Positions 1-9,793 of a stretch of 33,071 nt of DNA are shown in pieces. Under the pieces are notes generated by a model, which had not been told where the DNA came from, did no database searches, and worked only from the letters and a program-made list of their open reading frames with translations. Both the position numbers and the translations under genes were made by a program. The stretch is from Eubacteriales bacterium (lineage in GTDB: Bacteria > Bacillota > Clostridia > Lachnospirales > Lachnospiraceae): NCBI GenBank assembly GCA_030524125.1, contig JAUNHB010000027.1, positions 1 through 33,071 of the forward strand, read 5' to 3'. The stretch's first letter is position 1. Each line of letters begins with the position of its first letter.

Positions 1-670
1 TTTCGATGTCCAGCCCCTGCGCCAGACCGCCGATGGTCTGCTTTGCGATCGCGTGGAAGGCGGACAGCGCCAGATCCTCCTTGGCGATCCCCTGATTCAG
101 GAGGGGCTGGATATCCGTCTTTGCATAGACGCCGCACCGGCCGGAGATATCGTAGACGCACGTCCCCCGGGCCGCAAGGGCGTCAAATTCCTCCACGGAC
201 ACCTTCAGGATCGAGGCCACCTCGTCGATGAACGCGCCTGTCCCTCCGGCGCAGCTTCCGTTCATGCGCATGTCGGACACGTTCAGAAGTCCGGTGCTTT
301 CGTCCTCCTTAAAAAAGATCATCTTGGCGTCCTGTCCGCCCAGCTCGATGGCTGTGCGCACGGAATGATACTGATCCCGGAGCGCCAGAGAGTTGGCCAC
401 CACCTCCTGGATAAACGGAACGTCCAGCCGTTCCGCGATCAGCTTTGCGCCGGAGCCGGTGAGGACCAGCCGGATCCGGGCATGGGGACATGCCTTTCCG
501 AGCCGGCGGAGCGCGTCGTACACGCTCTGCACCTGCGCCGCGCCGTGTCTCCGATAATCCGAATAGACTATGTTTCCGTTTTCAGAATTGACCGCAGCAA
601 TTTTCGTTGTTGTAGAACCAACATCGATACCTGTCAGCAGCAATTGCTTATTGTATCGTTCTTCCTTCAA
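1..670 (-). CDS. Acyl-CoA dehydratase activase (BadF/BadG/HgdC-type ATPase), N-terminal part, cut by window edge
   Basis: About 223 residues are visible and the C-terminus lies outside the window. The reading frame shows the ASKHA ATPase phosphate loop GIDVGSTTTK near residue 13, then SCAGGTGAFIDE and GRCGVYAKTD, the two cysteine-bearing segments typical of activators of 2-hydroxyacyl-CoA dehydratases. In that family a homodimer holds one 4Fe-4S cluster and uses ATP to inject an electron into the dehydratase. There is no in-frame ATG near the N-terminus. I chose the TTG at 670 because GGAAGAGG lies 9 bases upstream. A start further upstream is not excluded, since the frame stays open. Some family members are very large fusions with dehydratase-like domains; this cannot be judged here. 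A sigma-A-type promoter precedes it. Confidence 0.85.
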   Translation of the reverse strand, partial: MKEERYNKQLLLTGIDVGSTTTKIAAVNSENGNIVYSDYRRHGAAQVQSVYDALRRLGKACPHARIRLVLTGSGAKLIAERLDVPFIQEVVANSLALRDQYHSVRTAIELGGQDAKMIFFKEDESTGLLNVSDMRMNGSCAGGTGAFIDEVASILKVSVEEFDALAARGTCVYDISGRCGVYAKTDIQPLLNQGIAKEDLALSAFHAIAKQTIGGLAQGLDIE

Positions 671-737
671 TCTTTTGTACCTCTTCCTTACTGTCTGTTG
701 CAGTTCATCGACCTTCTCAGCCTGCAAACTATGGATT

Positions 738-766
738 ATTATAGCACGGCAGCTTTCATTTGTCGT
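738..766 (-). promoter_or_regulatory. Sigma-A-type promoter of the activase gene
   Basis: On the minus strand a perfect -10 TATAAT (738-743) is preceded after 17 bases by ACGACA (761-766, four of six matches to TTGACA). Predicted transcription start is near 731, leaving a leader of about 60 bases before the TTG start at 670. Confidence 0.6.
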
Positions 767-834
767 AAACTTTGCGTTAAGGTTTTTTCCCTTTGCGGAT
801 GGGGCGGCTGTGGATCGCAGTCCTTGCAGACCGA

Positions 835-876
835 CGAGACGAGGCCGTGGGAGTTTGTCTCCCCGGCCTCGTCTCG
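835..876 (-). terminator. Long hairpin downstream of the ATP synthase operon
   Basis: A perfect 12-bp inverted repeat (835-846 with 865-876) encloses a further GGGAG/CTCCC stem (849-853 with 859-863) and a 5-base loop, 38 bases past the atpC stop. No U-run follows on the minus strand, so it is either a non-canonical terminator or an mRNA 3'-end stabiliser that separates the ATP synthase operon from the activase gene. Confidence 0.5.
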
Positions 877-913
877 CATGGATGCCGCCGTTTTCCGGCA
901 GACGCAGCGCTCT

Positions 914-1327
914 TTAGCGCACAAATTTTTCCGTCTCCTTTAGGCGTACCAGAGCGCGGGCCATGGCGGCCTGCGTCAGATGATATTCCTGGATGCTCTG
1001 CTTCTGGCGCAGGCGCTCCTTTGCGCGCTCCAGCGCCTCCCGTGCCCGGTTGGCGTCCACCTCCTCGGGGCGCTCCACCGTGTCGGCCAGGAGGGTCACG
1101 CGGTTGTTGGCCGCCATGCAGAAGCCCTCTCCGAGCACCGCGTAGGTCCACTCTCCGCCCTCCTCGGTCTGCATACGCATCTCGCCGTTTTTCACCGCGA
1201 TGATGATCTCCTCGTGGTGGGCCATGATGGCCTGCTCGCCGTCGATGGCCGGGATGATCAGGCTGCAGCAGGGCCCTTCATAGAAGACCCTGTCGCTGGA
1301 TATGATTTTCAGATAAAATGTTGACAT
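914..1327 (-). CDS. atpC: F1 ATP synthase subunit epsilon
   Basis: 137 residues, normal for the family. The N-terminal beta-sandwich (about residues 1-85) begins MSTFYLKIISSDRVFYEG and contains the typical GEQAIMAHHE turn. The C-terminal part (about 90-135) is an Ala/Arg/Glu-rich helical hairpin with ANRAREALERAKERL, the arm that in this family can inhibit ATP hydrolysis. Epsilon sits on the rotor stalk with gamma and the c-ring. The start ATG has AGGTG about 9 bases upstream. It is the last gene of the atp operon, 12 bases after the atpD stop, and is followed by a long hairpin. Confidence 0.97.
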   Translation of the reverse strand: MSTFYLKIISSDRVFYEGPCCSLIIPAIDGEQAIMAHHEEIIIAVKNGEMRMQTEEGGEWTYAVLGEGFCMAANNRVTLLADTVERPEEVDANRAREALERAKERLRQKQSIQEYHLTQAAMARALVRLKETEKFVR

Positions 1328-1339
1328 ATTCCATCACCT

Positions 1340-2758
<1,419 letters not shown>

Positions 2759-3646
2759 CTAATTGTTGGATTTCTGCTTCTGGGCCCTGGCGCCGCCGCA
2801 CACCTCGGTGATCTCCTGGGTGATCGCCGCCTGTCTGGCCCGGTTGTACATGATTCCCAGATCATGGAGCAGTTCGTCCGCATTGTTGGTGGCGGACTCC
2901 ATGGCCTGCATACGGGCGTTGTGCTCGCAGCAGAACGATTCTACCAGCGCGCTGTAAATAAATCCCGTGATATAGTTCGGGACGATGATGTCTGCCAGCG
3001 CCTTCTCGGACGGCTCGATGCGGAACTCCTCCTGCCGGACGTCCAGCGGGATCTGCGGCATGACCGGACGCCGCAGCGGCAGCATCTTTTTGTCCTCGGC
3101 CACGCTGAGCATACTGTTTTCCATGCGGGTATAGATCACATGGATTTCGTTGAGTTCTCCCGACTGGTATTTTTCCAGCAGCTTCTCCGCGATCCAGCGG
3201 GCGCGCCCGAAGGTGGGATTCTGCGCGGTGTACTGGAAGTTCTCCTCGATGGGGATATGCCGTCCGGTAAAATACTGCCGCCCCAGCTCTCCCACGACGA
3301 AAAGGTCCACCACGGCGTCCCGGCCGTCCAGAAACTGCTGGGCGAGCTTCAGCACGTTGTGATTGTACGCGCCGGCAAGCCCCTTGTCTCCTGTGATGAC
3401 CAGAAGCCCGAGCCGGTGTTCCTCCTCCGGCTCCTCTTTTTCAAAATAAATGTGGCTCACATCCGGAAAATGGCGCATCATACGGTCCATCATGGCCTGC
3501 AGCGTATAGAAGTAGGGTTCTGTGTGCTCCAGCGCCTCTCTGGCCTTGCGCATTTTTGTGGATGAGATCATGTACATGGCGTTGGTGATCTTCCGGGTGT
3601 CCTTGATGCTTCGGATCCGGTTCTGAATCTCTCGCAAGCCTGCCAT
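2759..3646 (-). CDS. atpG: F1 ATP synthase subunit gamma
   Basis: 295 residues. The conserved N-terminal helix MAGLREIQNRIRSIKDTRKI and the C-terminal helix with ARMQAMESATNNADEL and NRARQAAITQEITE identify gamma, whose two terminal helices form the coiled-coil shaft turning inside the alpha3beta3 hexamer. The middle portion (about 85-215) is the Rossmann-like domain with the GDKGLAGAYN segment. It starts one base after the stop of the delta-alpha fusion gene, so translation is probably coupled. Confidence 0.97.
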   Translation of the reverse strand: MAGLREIQNRIRSIKDTRKITNAMYMISSTKMRKAREALEHTEPYFYTLQAMMDRMMRHFPDVSHIYFEKEEPEEEHRLGLLVITGDKGLAGAYNHNVLKLAQQFLDGRDAVVDLFVVGELGRQYFTGRHIPIEENFQYTAQNPTFGRARWIAEKLLEKYQSGELNEIHVIYTRMENSMLSVAEDKKMLPLRRPVMPQIPLDVRQEEFRIEPSEKALADIIVPNYITGFIYSALVESFCCEHNARMQAMESATNNADELLHDLGIMYNRARQAAITQEITEVCGGARAQKQKSNN

Positions 3647-3647
3647 A

Positions 3648-5678
3648 TTACTTCACCACCTGACTCTTGTATTCCTTTACCGCCGCGATGATCTTATTTA
3701 CCAGCGTGTCGCTCAGCATATGAAGCTGCTCGATCTCCTCTCCGATCTGCGGATAATGAAGCTCCAGATAGGCGAGCATCTCCTTCTGGACGCGCTTGAT
3801 CTCCTTCACCGGCACGTCGAGGAAGAGCTTGTGCGTCGCCGCGCAGAGGGTGATCACCTGCGCGTGCAGGGACATGGGCTCTCCGAGCGGCTGCTTCAGA
3901 AGCTCCATCAACCCTTTTCCGTAGGCGAGCTGCTCCTTGGTCACCGGATCCAGATCGGAACTGAACTGGGTGAACACCTCCATCTCCCGGTACTGGGCCA
4001 GGTCGATACGGATGCTTCCGGCCGCTTTTTTCATGGCCTTCGTCTGGGCGGCTCCGCCCACACGGGACACGGACAGACCGACGTTCACGGCGGGCCGCAT
4101 ACCCGAGAAGAACAGGTCGCTCTCCAGGAAGATCTGACCGTCCGTGATGGAGATCACGTTGGTCGGGATATAGGCGGAAACGTCGCCCGCCTGGGTCTCG
4201 ATGATCGGAAGCGCCGTGATCGAGCCGCCGCCCTTCTCCTCGCACAGACGGCTGGAACGCTCCAGCAGCCGGGAATGAAGGTAAAAGACGTCGCCCGGAT
4301 AGGCCTCGCGGCCCGGAGAGCGCTCCAGCAGAAGGGACAGCGAGCGGTAGGCCACCGCGTGCTTGGACAGATCATCATAGACGATCAGCACGTCCTGCCC
4401 TCTGTGCATGAAAAATTCTGCGAGGGCCGTGCCGGAATACGGCGCGATATACTGCAGCGGGGCCGGATCGCTGGCCGCCGCCGACACGACGATGGTATAC
4501 TCCATGGCTCCCTGCTTTTCAAACGTGTGCACCAGCTTGGAGACGGTGGACGCCTTCTGGCCGATGGCCACGTAGATGCAGACCACATTCTTTCCCTTCT
4601 GGTTCAGGATCGTGTCCGTCGCGATGGACGTCTTTCCGGTCTGCCGGTCTCCGATGATCAGCTCGCGCTGGCCGCGTCCGATGGGGAACATGGAATCGAT
4701 GGCGAGGATGCCGGTCTCCAGAGGCGTATCCACGGATTTCCGGTCCACGATGCCGGGGGCGGGCTCCTCCACCGGACGGTAATCGGACGCGGAGATCGCT
4801 CCCTTGCCGTCGATGGGCTCTCCAAGCGCGTTCACCACGCGGCCGATGTAGCCGTCGCCCACGGGAAGGCCGGCCATGCGTCCTGTGCGGACTACCGGAG
4901 TGCCTTCCTCGATCTGCGTATCCTTTCCAAGTAGGATGCAGCCGATCTCATCCCTGCGGATATCCTGCACCATTCCCTTCAGGCCGTTGTCAAAGACGAG
5001 GATCTCGCCGTACATGGCGTGATCCACGCCGTCGATGTAGGCGATGCCGTCGCCCACCCGGCTCACGACGCCGATCTCCTGGCTCTTGATGTCCACGTCG
5101 TCCAGATTGCCCTTTAAGATGCTGAGGATGGTCTTTTTCGAGACGAGAGAATCCTCTCCCGACACGTCCATCTTTTTGAGCTTTTCTTCCAGCGCCTTTC
5201 TGCGTCCGGCGGTGCTCCAGTCATATTCCTCGCTGCCGGTGCGCAGGATGAAGCCGCTTCCCAGCGACTTGTTCTCCCTGCGGGTCACCTTGAGCGCCCG
5301 TCCCGGATACTTTTGCTTCAGAAAATTGATGATGCCCTCGTACTGGGCGTCGTCCGGCTCCGTCACATATTCCAGCACGCAGGAGAGCGGACTTCTCTCC
5401 TCCTCCGGTTTGTTCAGGTAGGCCTTCAGGATCTCTTCCAGAGATCCGAGCGCCGCGTCCTCGCACAGCGTGAGGATGAACTCTCTTGACTTGGCCGGGA
5501 AAATTTCCTGTACGATGTCTTCCCGCTTCCAGCGGGGGGTAGCCGGATTTTCCAGCTCCACTTGGATCTGCGGGACAGCTTTCAGGATATCCAGCGCGTG
5601 CTGCAGCGTCTCCGGCTGCATCTGCATTCCTGCAAGCTGCTCCAGATAAGAATTAAGCTTCCTCATGAGTCGTTTCAC
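3648..5678 (-). CDS. atpA: F1 ATP synthase delta-alpha fusion protein
   Basis: 676 residues in one uninterrupted frame, against about 500 for alpha and about 180 for delta. Residues 1-170 resemble delta (OSCP): helical N-terminal part, then the family's C-terminal signature in the form [18 protein letters not shown] followed by RRKALEEKL (residues 137-167). From about residue 178 the protein is a complete alpha subunit: N-terminal barrel with [14 protein letters not shown], Walker A GDRQTGKT at 343-350, and [10 protein letters not shown] with the arginine finger near 539. No separate atpH exists in the operon, so the fusion presumably supplies delta. A 26-base overlap with atpF couples translation. 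A native fusion is favoured over a sequencing slip because a slip would also have to remove both a stop and a start. Stoichiometry is puzzling, since F1 normally has three alpha and one delta. Confidence 0.93.
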   Translation of the reverse strand: MKRLMRKLNSYLEQLAGMQMQPETLQHALDILKAVPQIQVELENPATPRWKREDIVQEIFPAKSREFILTLCEDAALGSLEEILKAYLNKPEEERSPLSCVLEYVTEPDDAQYEGIINFLKQKYPGRALKVTRRENKSLGSGFILRTGSEEYDWSTAGRRKALEEKLKKMDVSGEDSLVSKKTILSILKGNLDDVDIKSQEIGVVSRVGDGIAYIDGVDHAMYGEILVFDNGLKGMVQDIRRDEIGCILLGKDTQIEEGTPVVRTGRMAGLPVGDGYIGRVVNALGEPIDGKGAISASDYRPVEEPAPGIVDRKSVDTPLETGILAIDSMFPIGRGQRELIIGDRQTGKTSIATDTILNQKGKNVVCIYVAIGQKASTVSKLVHTFEKQGAMEYTIVVSAAASDPAPLQYIAPYSGTALAEFFMHRGQDVLIVYDDLSKHAVAYRSLSLLLERSPGREAYPGDVFYLHSRLLERSSRLCEEKGGGSITALPIIETQAGDVSAYIPTNVISITDGQIFLESDLFFSGMRPAVNVGLSVSRVGGAAQTKAMKKAAGSIRIDLAQYREMEVFTQFSSDLDPVTKEQLAYGKGLMELLKQPLGEPMSLHAQVITLCAATHKLFLDVPVKEIKRVQKEMLAYLELHYPQIGEEIEQLHMLSDTLVNKIIAAVKEYKSQVVK

Positions 5679-6141
5679 CTGCTTTTGTCAAAAATTGGTC
5701 GTAGAGCGCTCCGTCGCTGTGTTCGGACTGCATGGTTTTTACCGCCGCGTCCAGAATCAGGCTGCGGATCTCCTGCTCTGCTTTTCCTATGATCTTCTGT
5801 TTTTGAAGCTCGGCGTCCTTCTTGGATGCGTCCACGATGGAGGCGGCTTTTTTCTTCGCGTCTGACACGATCTGGTCGTACTCTGCGCGGGCGCTCTCCT
5901 GCGCCTGAGCCATTACCTTCGTCTTCTCTTCCTCGATCTGCGCCTGAAACTGCTCGCATTTCTCCTTCTCGGCCTGCGCCTCGTCCTGAAGCTTTCTGGC
6001 GTCGTCGTAGCGGGCGTTGATGGCCTCCTCCCGCTTGCTGATGATCTTGTTGACGGGCTTAAACAGGAAGAACCGGATCAGCGCGTACCAGATCAGCAGA
6101 TTGAGGACCGTAAAGGCCAGATTCCAGTCTAATCTTAACAT
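5653..6141 (-). CDS. atpF: Fo ATP synthase subunit b
   Basis: 162 residues. One N-terminal membrane helix (about residues 7-28, [20 protein letters not shown]) is followed by [14 protein letters not shown] and a long, charged, Ala/Glu/Lys-rich coiled coil to the C-terminus, the peripheral stalk design of b. Its partner on the F1 side is the delta domain, here fused to alpha. Start ATG has AGGTGG 9 bases upstream. The gene follows atpE by 19 bases and overlaps the delta-alpha gene by 26 bases. Confidence 0.96.
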   Translation of the reverse strand: MLRLDWNLAFTVLNLLIWYALIRFFLFKPVNKIISKREEAINARYDDARKLQDEAQAEKEKCEQFQAQIEEEKTKVMAQAQESARAEYDQIVSDAKKKAASIVDASKKDAELQKQKIIGKAEQEIRSLILDAAVKTMQSEHSDGALYDQFLTKAGETTHEEA

Positions 6142-6160
6142 CTGTATTGTCCACCTTTCT

Positions 6161-6385
6161 CTAAGCCAGAAGGATGATGATCAGCAGCGCAATGACGAAT
6201 CCGTAGATAGCGGTCGCCTCGGCCAGAGCCGCGCCGAGCAGCAGGATCTTCGTGATCTTTCCCTCCGCCTCAGGCTGTCTTGCCACCGCCTCGGCGGCCT
6301 TGGACGTGGCGATCCCGATTCCGATACCTGCACCGATACCTGCAAGAACAGCAATACCTGCACCAATAGCAATTAATGTAGACAT
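6161..6385 (-). CDS. atpE: Fo ATP synthase subunit c, probably proton-type
   Basis: 74 residues, two membrane helices joined by the polar loop ARQPEAEGK. The ion-carrying glutamate lies in helix 2 in the context [10 protein letters not shown]. In Na+-dependent c subunits helix 1 has Gln in the GxGQG position and helix 2 reads E-S-T; here the corresponding positions are Ile (GIGIGIA) and Ala (EAT). That pattern is seen in proton-coupled rings, so proton coupling is the better inference. SD AAGGAG lies about 10 bases before the ATG. It lies between atpB and atpF. Confidence 0.96.
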   Translation of the reverse strand: MSTLIAIGAGIAVLAGIGAGIGIGIATSKAAEAVARQPEAEGKITKILLLGAALAEATAIYGFVIALLIIILLA

Positions 6386-6410
6386 AACAACAATCTCCTT
6401 TTCCTTCGTT

Positions 6411-7088
6411 TTACTCGATAGCTTCTTTAATAAACAGTCCCGTCAGAAACACAAACACATAGGCCTGGATCAGCCCGTCGAACACATCAAAGTATGCGCT
6501 GAACAGGACCGGAAGACCGACGGGGAGGATACATTCGATCAGCTTCATGATCACGAACGCTCCAAGTACGTTGCCGAACAAACGCATGCACAAGGACAGC
6601 GGTTTGATGACCACCTCCAGTATGTTGATCGGAGTGATCAGCGCGATGGGCTGTGTAAAGCTCTTCAGCCATCCGCGCAGTCCCTTTTTGTGAATGCCCG
6701 CGAACTCGATGAGGACGATGCTCATGAGCGCCAGCGCGGCAGTCACGTTCAGATCCTTCGTGGGAGGCTTAAATCCGACGATGCCGATCAGATTGGCAAT
6801 TCCCAGATAGATCAGGACGGAGGACAGATAGGCGCCGTATCCCTTTCCCTCTTCGCCGACGATGCCTGTCCCGATGTTCTGGATCCACGTCACGCCATAC
6901 TCCAGCAGCAGCTGGCCCCGGCCGGGATTTTCCACCTTCAGATTCCGGGTCAGCAGCACTGCCGCCAGCAGGAATACCGCCATGATAATCCATGTGACGA
7001 CGACCGATTCGGAGATCCCGATCCCGCCGATGGTGAATACGGTCTCGCAGGTAAGCTCTTCGATCAGTGTCTCGCCCAAATTACCCAT
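6411..7088 (-). CDS. atpB: Fo ATP synthase subunit a
   Basis: 225 residues from the ATG at 7088, chosen because AAGGAAG lies 7 bases upstream; the frame extends 17 codons further upstream but without a comparable site. Several membrane helices are visible. The helix with [19 protein letters not shown] contains the essential Arg of the half-channel interface, and the last helix carries a Gln-containing segment ([15 protein letters not shown]). It is the first gene of the atp operon; no atpI precedes it. Leader and promoter lie at 7089-7199. Confidence 0.96.
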   Translation of the reverse strand: MGNLGETLIEELTCETVFTIGGIGISESVVVTWIIMAVFLLAAVLLTRNLKVENPGRGQLLLEYGVTWIQNIGTGIVGEEGKGYGAYLSSVLIYLGIANLIGIVGFKPPTKDLNVTAALALMSIVLIEFAGIHKKGLRGWLKSFTQPIALITPINILEVVIKPLSLCMRLFGNVLGAFVIMKLIECILPVGLPVLFSAYFDVFDGLIQAYVFVFLTGLFIKEAIE

Positions 7089-7170
7089 AACTGCACTTCC
7101 TTTCTTAAAATTTGTTGCCCTGCGGGCGCCAGGCCGCAAAAACTAAGCCTTGCCCCAAAGCCTGTTTCCT

Positions 7171-7199
7171 ATTATAATACGAAAAAAGAGATTTGTATA
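7171..7199 (-). promoter_or_regulatory. Promoter of the ATP synthase operon
   Basis: Minus-strand -10 TATAAT at 7171-7176 and -35 TATACA (four of six) at 7194-7199, spaced by 17 bases. The predicted start near 7164 gives a leader of about 75 bases before atpB. The same AT-rich interval must carry the promoter of the divergent LysR gene; on the plus strand TATAAA at 7215-7220 is a possible -10 but its -35 is poor. Confidence 0.65.
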
Positions 7200-7276
7200 A
7201 TTATTTTTTTTGAGTATAAATATAGTTTTTATGAATGGATATGCCACTATGCAACGGAAAACAAGAGGTAAATGGA

Positions 7277-8194
7277 ATGGACATCAGTTTTGACTACTAC
7301 AAGATTTTTTATGAGGTAGCCCGCGCGAAAAGCATCTCTCAGGCGGCCCAGAAGCTCTGTCTGACCCAGCCGACCGTCAGCAAATATGTACAGAATCTGG
7401 AGCAGGAGCTCCACTGCCGTCTGTTCGTGCGCTCCAAGAAAGGCGTAGCCCTCACTCCCGAGGGGCAGCTCCTTCTGCGGCAGGTGAGCCGCGCCGTCCA
7501 GCAGATGGACCGGGCCGGAGAGCTTCTGCAGGAGTTTGCCGACTTTCAGAGCGGAAAGATCAACATCGGAGCCAGCGAGCTGACCATGAGGTATTTCCTT
7601 TTGCCGTATCTGGAGCGGTTCCGGAGACAGTATCCAAACGTGAATCTCAAGATCCACTCGTTCTCCACCCCGGTTTCCGTGTCTGCCCTGAGCGCGGGCA
7701 GCATCGACTTCGCCGTGTCCACCACTCCCATCGAGGGGGCGGAACATTTTTTCGTCACTCCTGTGGAGGATTTTCAGGATATTGTAATCGCCGGAAACCA
7801 GTATATTTTTCTGCAGGGAAAACGTCTCTCGCTGAAGGAGCTGTCCTCCTACCCTCTCGTCTGCATGGAGAAGGGGACGACGACGAGACGCTTCTGGGAC
7901 GGCATCTTCAAAAACTGCGGTCTGGAGCTGCACCCGAGCGTGGAGGTCAATTCCAACGATCTGATCCCGCCCACGGTGCTCCACAATCTGGGGATCGGCT
8001 TTGTCCCTTATAAATTCGCCAGAGCCTATCTGGAGAGCGAGGAGCTCTTCCAGCTGGAGCTGGATATCCCCGTTTCGAGGCGGGGGATCTGCATCGTGCA
8101 GAACCCGCAGCACCTGCTCCCGCCGGCGGCCAAAGCGCTGCTCCATATGCTCACTTCGGAGCGGCAGGGCGGGACAGGCTCCGGCTGCCGGTAG
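7277..8194 (+). CDS. LysR-family transcriptional regulator, divergent from atp operon
   Basis: 305 residues from the ATG at 7277, preferred over the in-frame ATG at 7235 because AGAGGT lies 7 bases upstream. N-terminal winged helix-turn-helix (about residues 1-60): YYKIFYEVARAKSISQAAQKL then LTQPTVSKYVQNLE, the classic LysR recognition helix. The effector-binding domain follows from about residue 88 (GKINIGASE) with the two-lobed periplasmic-binding fold expected. LysR regulators often control the gene transcribed away from them; here that is the ATP synthase operon, an unusual target. The effector is unknown and no clear T-N11-A operator could be picked out of the AT-rich intergenic region. 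Confidence 0.93.
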   Translation: MDISFDYYKIFYEVARAKSISQAAQKLCLTQPTVSKYVQNLEQELHCRLFVRSKKGVALTPEGQLLLRQVSRAVQQMDRAGELLQEFADFQSGKINIGASELTMRYFLLPYLERFRRQYPNVNLKIHSFSTPVSVSALSAGSIDFAVSTTPIEGAEHFFVTPVEDFQDIVIAGNQYIFLQGKRLSLKELSSYPLVCMEKGTTTRRFWDGIFKNCGLELHPSVEVNSNDLIPPTVLHNLGIGFVPYKFARAYLESEELFQLELDIPVSRRGICIVQNPQHLLPPAAKALLHMLTSERQGGTGSGCR

Positions 8195-8206
8195 CAAAAC
8201 ATTTGT

Positions 8207-8235
8207 TTGCTTTTTCACAGGCTCTGTGCTATAAT
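8207..8235 (+). promoter_or_regulatory. Promoter of lexA
   Basis: -35 TTGCTT (8207-8212) and -10 TATAAT (8230-8235) with a 17-base spacer. Transcription should start near 8242, inside the LexA-box-like sequence, which fits autorepression. Confidence 0.75.
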
Positions 8236-8240
8236 TGAGA

Positions 8241-8254
8241 AAAACGAATGTTCG
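8241..8254 (+). promoter_or_regulatory. Probable LexA (SOS) operator
   Basis: AAAACGAATGTTCG matches the Gram-positive LexA box CGAAC-N4-GTTCG at 8 of 10 fixed positions, with a perfect right half and AAC in the left half. It covers the predicted transcription start of lexA, the expected place for autorepression. Confidence 0.6.
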
Positions 8255-8273
8255 GTTTCAAGGAGGAAGCTTT

Positions 8274-8891
8274 ATGGCATATGGAAAGATCACACCAAAG
8301 CAGCAGGAGATCCTGGATTTTATCAAGTCGGAGATCCTGCACAAGGGTTATCCCCCTGCGGTCCGCGACATTTGCGAGGCGGTCCGGCTGAAGTCCACCT
8401 CCTCCGTCCACTCCCATCTGGAGACGCTGGAGAAGAACGGCTATATCCGCAGAGATCCCACCAAGCCGAGAGCCATCGAGATCATGGACGACAGCTTCAA
8501 CCTGACCCGCCGGGAGATGGTCAACGTGCCGATGGTGGGCGTTGTGGCGGCCGGGCAGCCGATCCTGGCGCAGGAGAACATCGAAGGCTATTTCCCGATC
8601 CCCGCCGAATACATGCCGAATACCGAGTGCTTCATGCTGAAGGTCAAGGGACAGAGCATGGTCAACGCCGGGATCTTCGAGGGCGACTACATCATGGTGC
8701 GCCAGCAGAGCACGGCGAGAAACGGCGACATGGTCGTGGCGCTGGTGGACGATTCCGCCACGGTCAAGACCTTCTATAAAGAGGACGGCTACTACCGTCT
8801 CCAGCCGGAGAACGATTCCATGGATCCGATCATCGTACAGGATGTCCAGATCCTCGGCAAAGTATTCGGAGTGTTCCGGATGTTTCTTTGA
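8274..8891 (+). CDS. lexA: LexA SOS repressor
   Basis: 205 residues, standard length. Start ATG at 8274 follows AAGGAGG by 8 bases; an in-frame ATG at 8235 lies inside the -10 box and is rejected. The N-terminal winged helix (about 1-70) has the recognition segment [18 protein letters not shown]. The autocleavage bond is Ala93-Gly94 in VVAAGQP, with catalytic Ser128 (GQSMVN) and Lys165 (ATVKTF), so RecA-stimulated self-cleavage should work. It has its own promoter with a LexA-box-like operator and is probably monocistronic, converging with the VanY-type gene. Confidence 0.97.
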   Translation: MAYGKITPKQQEILDFIKSEILHKGYPPAVRDICEAVRLKSTSSVHSHLETLEKNGYIRRDPTKPRAIEIMDDSFNLTRREMVNVPMVGVVAAGQPILAQENIEGYFPIPAEYMPNTECFMLKVKGQSMVNAGIFEGDYIMVRQQSTARNGDMVVALVDDSATVKTFYKEDGYYRLQPENDSMDPIIVQDVQILGKVFGVFRMFL

Positions 8892-8918
8892 GACGACTCC
8901 TTTCTTTTATTATATACA

Positions 8919-8949
8919 GAGAGCCGGTGCAAATACTGCGCCAGCTCTC
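8919..8949. terminator. Possible bidirectional terminator between lexA and the VanY-type gene
   Basis: GAGAGC (8919-8924) pairs with GCTCTC (8944-8949), and inside it GGTGC pairs with GCGCC through one wobble around a 7-base loop. It lies between two convergent genes. No good U-run follows on either strand, so the assignment is tentative. Confidence 0.4.
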
Positions 8950-8959
8950 GCCATGTCCG

Positions 8960-9775
8960 CTATTCTGTCTCCTCCAGATATTCCTCCAGCGTGATCCCAT
9001 GCTCCGCGATCGCCTTCGCCGCCTGCTCCCCCACATACCGGAAATGCCACGACTCGTAGGACACGGAGGTGATCTCCTCCTTTCCGTCCGGGTAGCGGAG
9101 GATGAAGCCGTACTGACTGCAGTTTTCCTGAAGCCAGCGGATCTCCGCGGTATCAGCCTGTTTTGCGTCCAGGATCTGATAGCCTTTTGAAACAATATCC
9201 ACGGCCAGACCGGTGGCGTGCTCGCTGCATCCGACGGGCATGGTCTCTCGCACCACCTCCTCATAGGCCTCCGAGTAAGAATATCCCTGCGCCACCAGCT
9301 CCCCGATGTCCTCGTCCAGTAGCTCCCGCTGTCTCTGCGGACTCCGGTACGCCGAGGCGACCCAGAAGGACAGGCCTTTCTGTTCTCCCGCCGCCAGCAT
9401 CTTTGTCAGCGCCTCATAGATCGAGGCGTCCACCTCCACGCCGTAGTCCCGAAGCCGGACAAGCTCCGGCTCGTAGTCCTCCTCCAGCGGGTGCGTCTTG
9501 TTCACCAGCAGGAGCCCGGACGCGCCGTCCTGCGCAGACGCGCCGGAGGACGTCCCCGACTGATCCATGAGCGTCTCCCGCGCGGACGCCTCCTCATTTC
9601 CGGCGTCGCTTTCCTCCGCCGCAAAGGTGCGCGCCGTAAGCCTCATTGCCGTAAAGGCAAGGCTCGCCGCCCCCGCTGCAAAGAGAAAAAAGGCCGTCAG
9701 GATCAGCGTCCGCCAGAGGGCTCGTCTCATCACTCTGCGTCTTTTCTGGTATCTTTTTTTCCGTGTGCGCTGCAT
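8960..9775 (-). CDS. Membrane-anchored VanY-type D-alanyl-D-alanine carboxypeptidase (peptidase M15B)
   Basis: 271 residues from the ATG at 9775, which has AAGGGG 9 bases upstream; the in-frame ATG at 9784 touches that site. A very basic N-terminus (RKKRYQKRRR) leads into one membrane helix (about 23-43), so the catalytic part faces the cell wall. M15B motifs are complete: SAYRSPQ, the zinc-binding SEHATGLAVDI (His186, Asp193) and ESWHFRYVG (Glu241, His244). The family removes the terminal D-Ala from peptidoglycan stems. It is the last gene of a four-gene operon with a two-component system, 18 bases after the unknown gene. The context suggests regulated wall remodelling; no vanH/A/X genes are present, so glycopeptide resistance is not implied. 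Confidence 0.9.
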   Translation of the reverse strand: MQRTRKKRYQKRRRVMRRALWRTLILTAFFLFAAGAASLAFTAMRLTARTFAAEESDAGNEEASARETLMDQSGTSSGASAQDGASGLLLVNKTHPLEEDYEPELVRLRDYGVEVDASIYEALTKMLAAGEQKGLSFWVASAYRSPQRQRELLDEDIGELVAQGYSYSEAYEEVVRETMPVGCSEHATGLAVDIVSKGYQILDAKQADTAEIRWLQENCSQYGFILRYPDGKEEITSVSYESWHFRYVGEQAAKAIAEHGITLEEYLEETE

Positions 9776-9793
9776 TTCATTCATCCCCTTATG

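Noticed and set aside
3720-4934. Long plus-strand reading frame (404 codons) antisense to the delta-alpha gene
   Set aside because: Same reasoning: shadow of a conserved gene with biased third positions, no family features.
3648-5678. Delta-alpha fusion as a sequencing or assembly artefact
   Set aside because: The frame is open and both modules read cleanly, with a plausible linker at about residues 168-180 and no leftover partial start or stop pair. Kept as real, but raw reads would settle it.
7235-7276. Upstream ATG of the first LysR gene
   Set aside because: The added residues do not belong to the LysR domain and the ATG at 7277 has the better ribosome site.
8195-8215. Small palindrome GCAAA/TTTGC before lexA as terminator of the LysR gene
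   Set aside because: The stem is only 5 AT-rich base pairs and overlaps the lexA -35 box; too weak to call.
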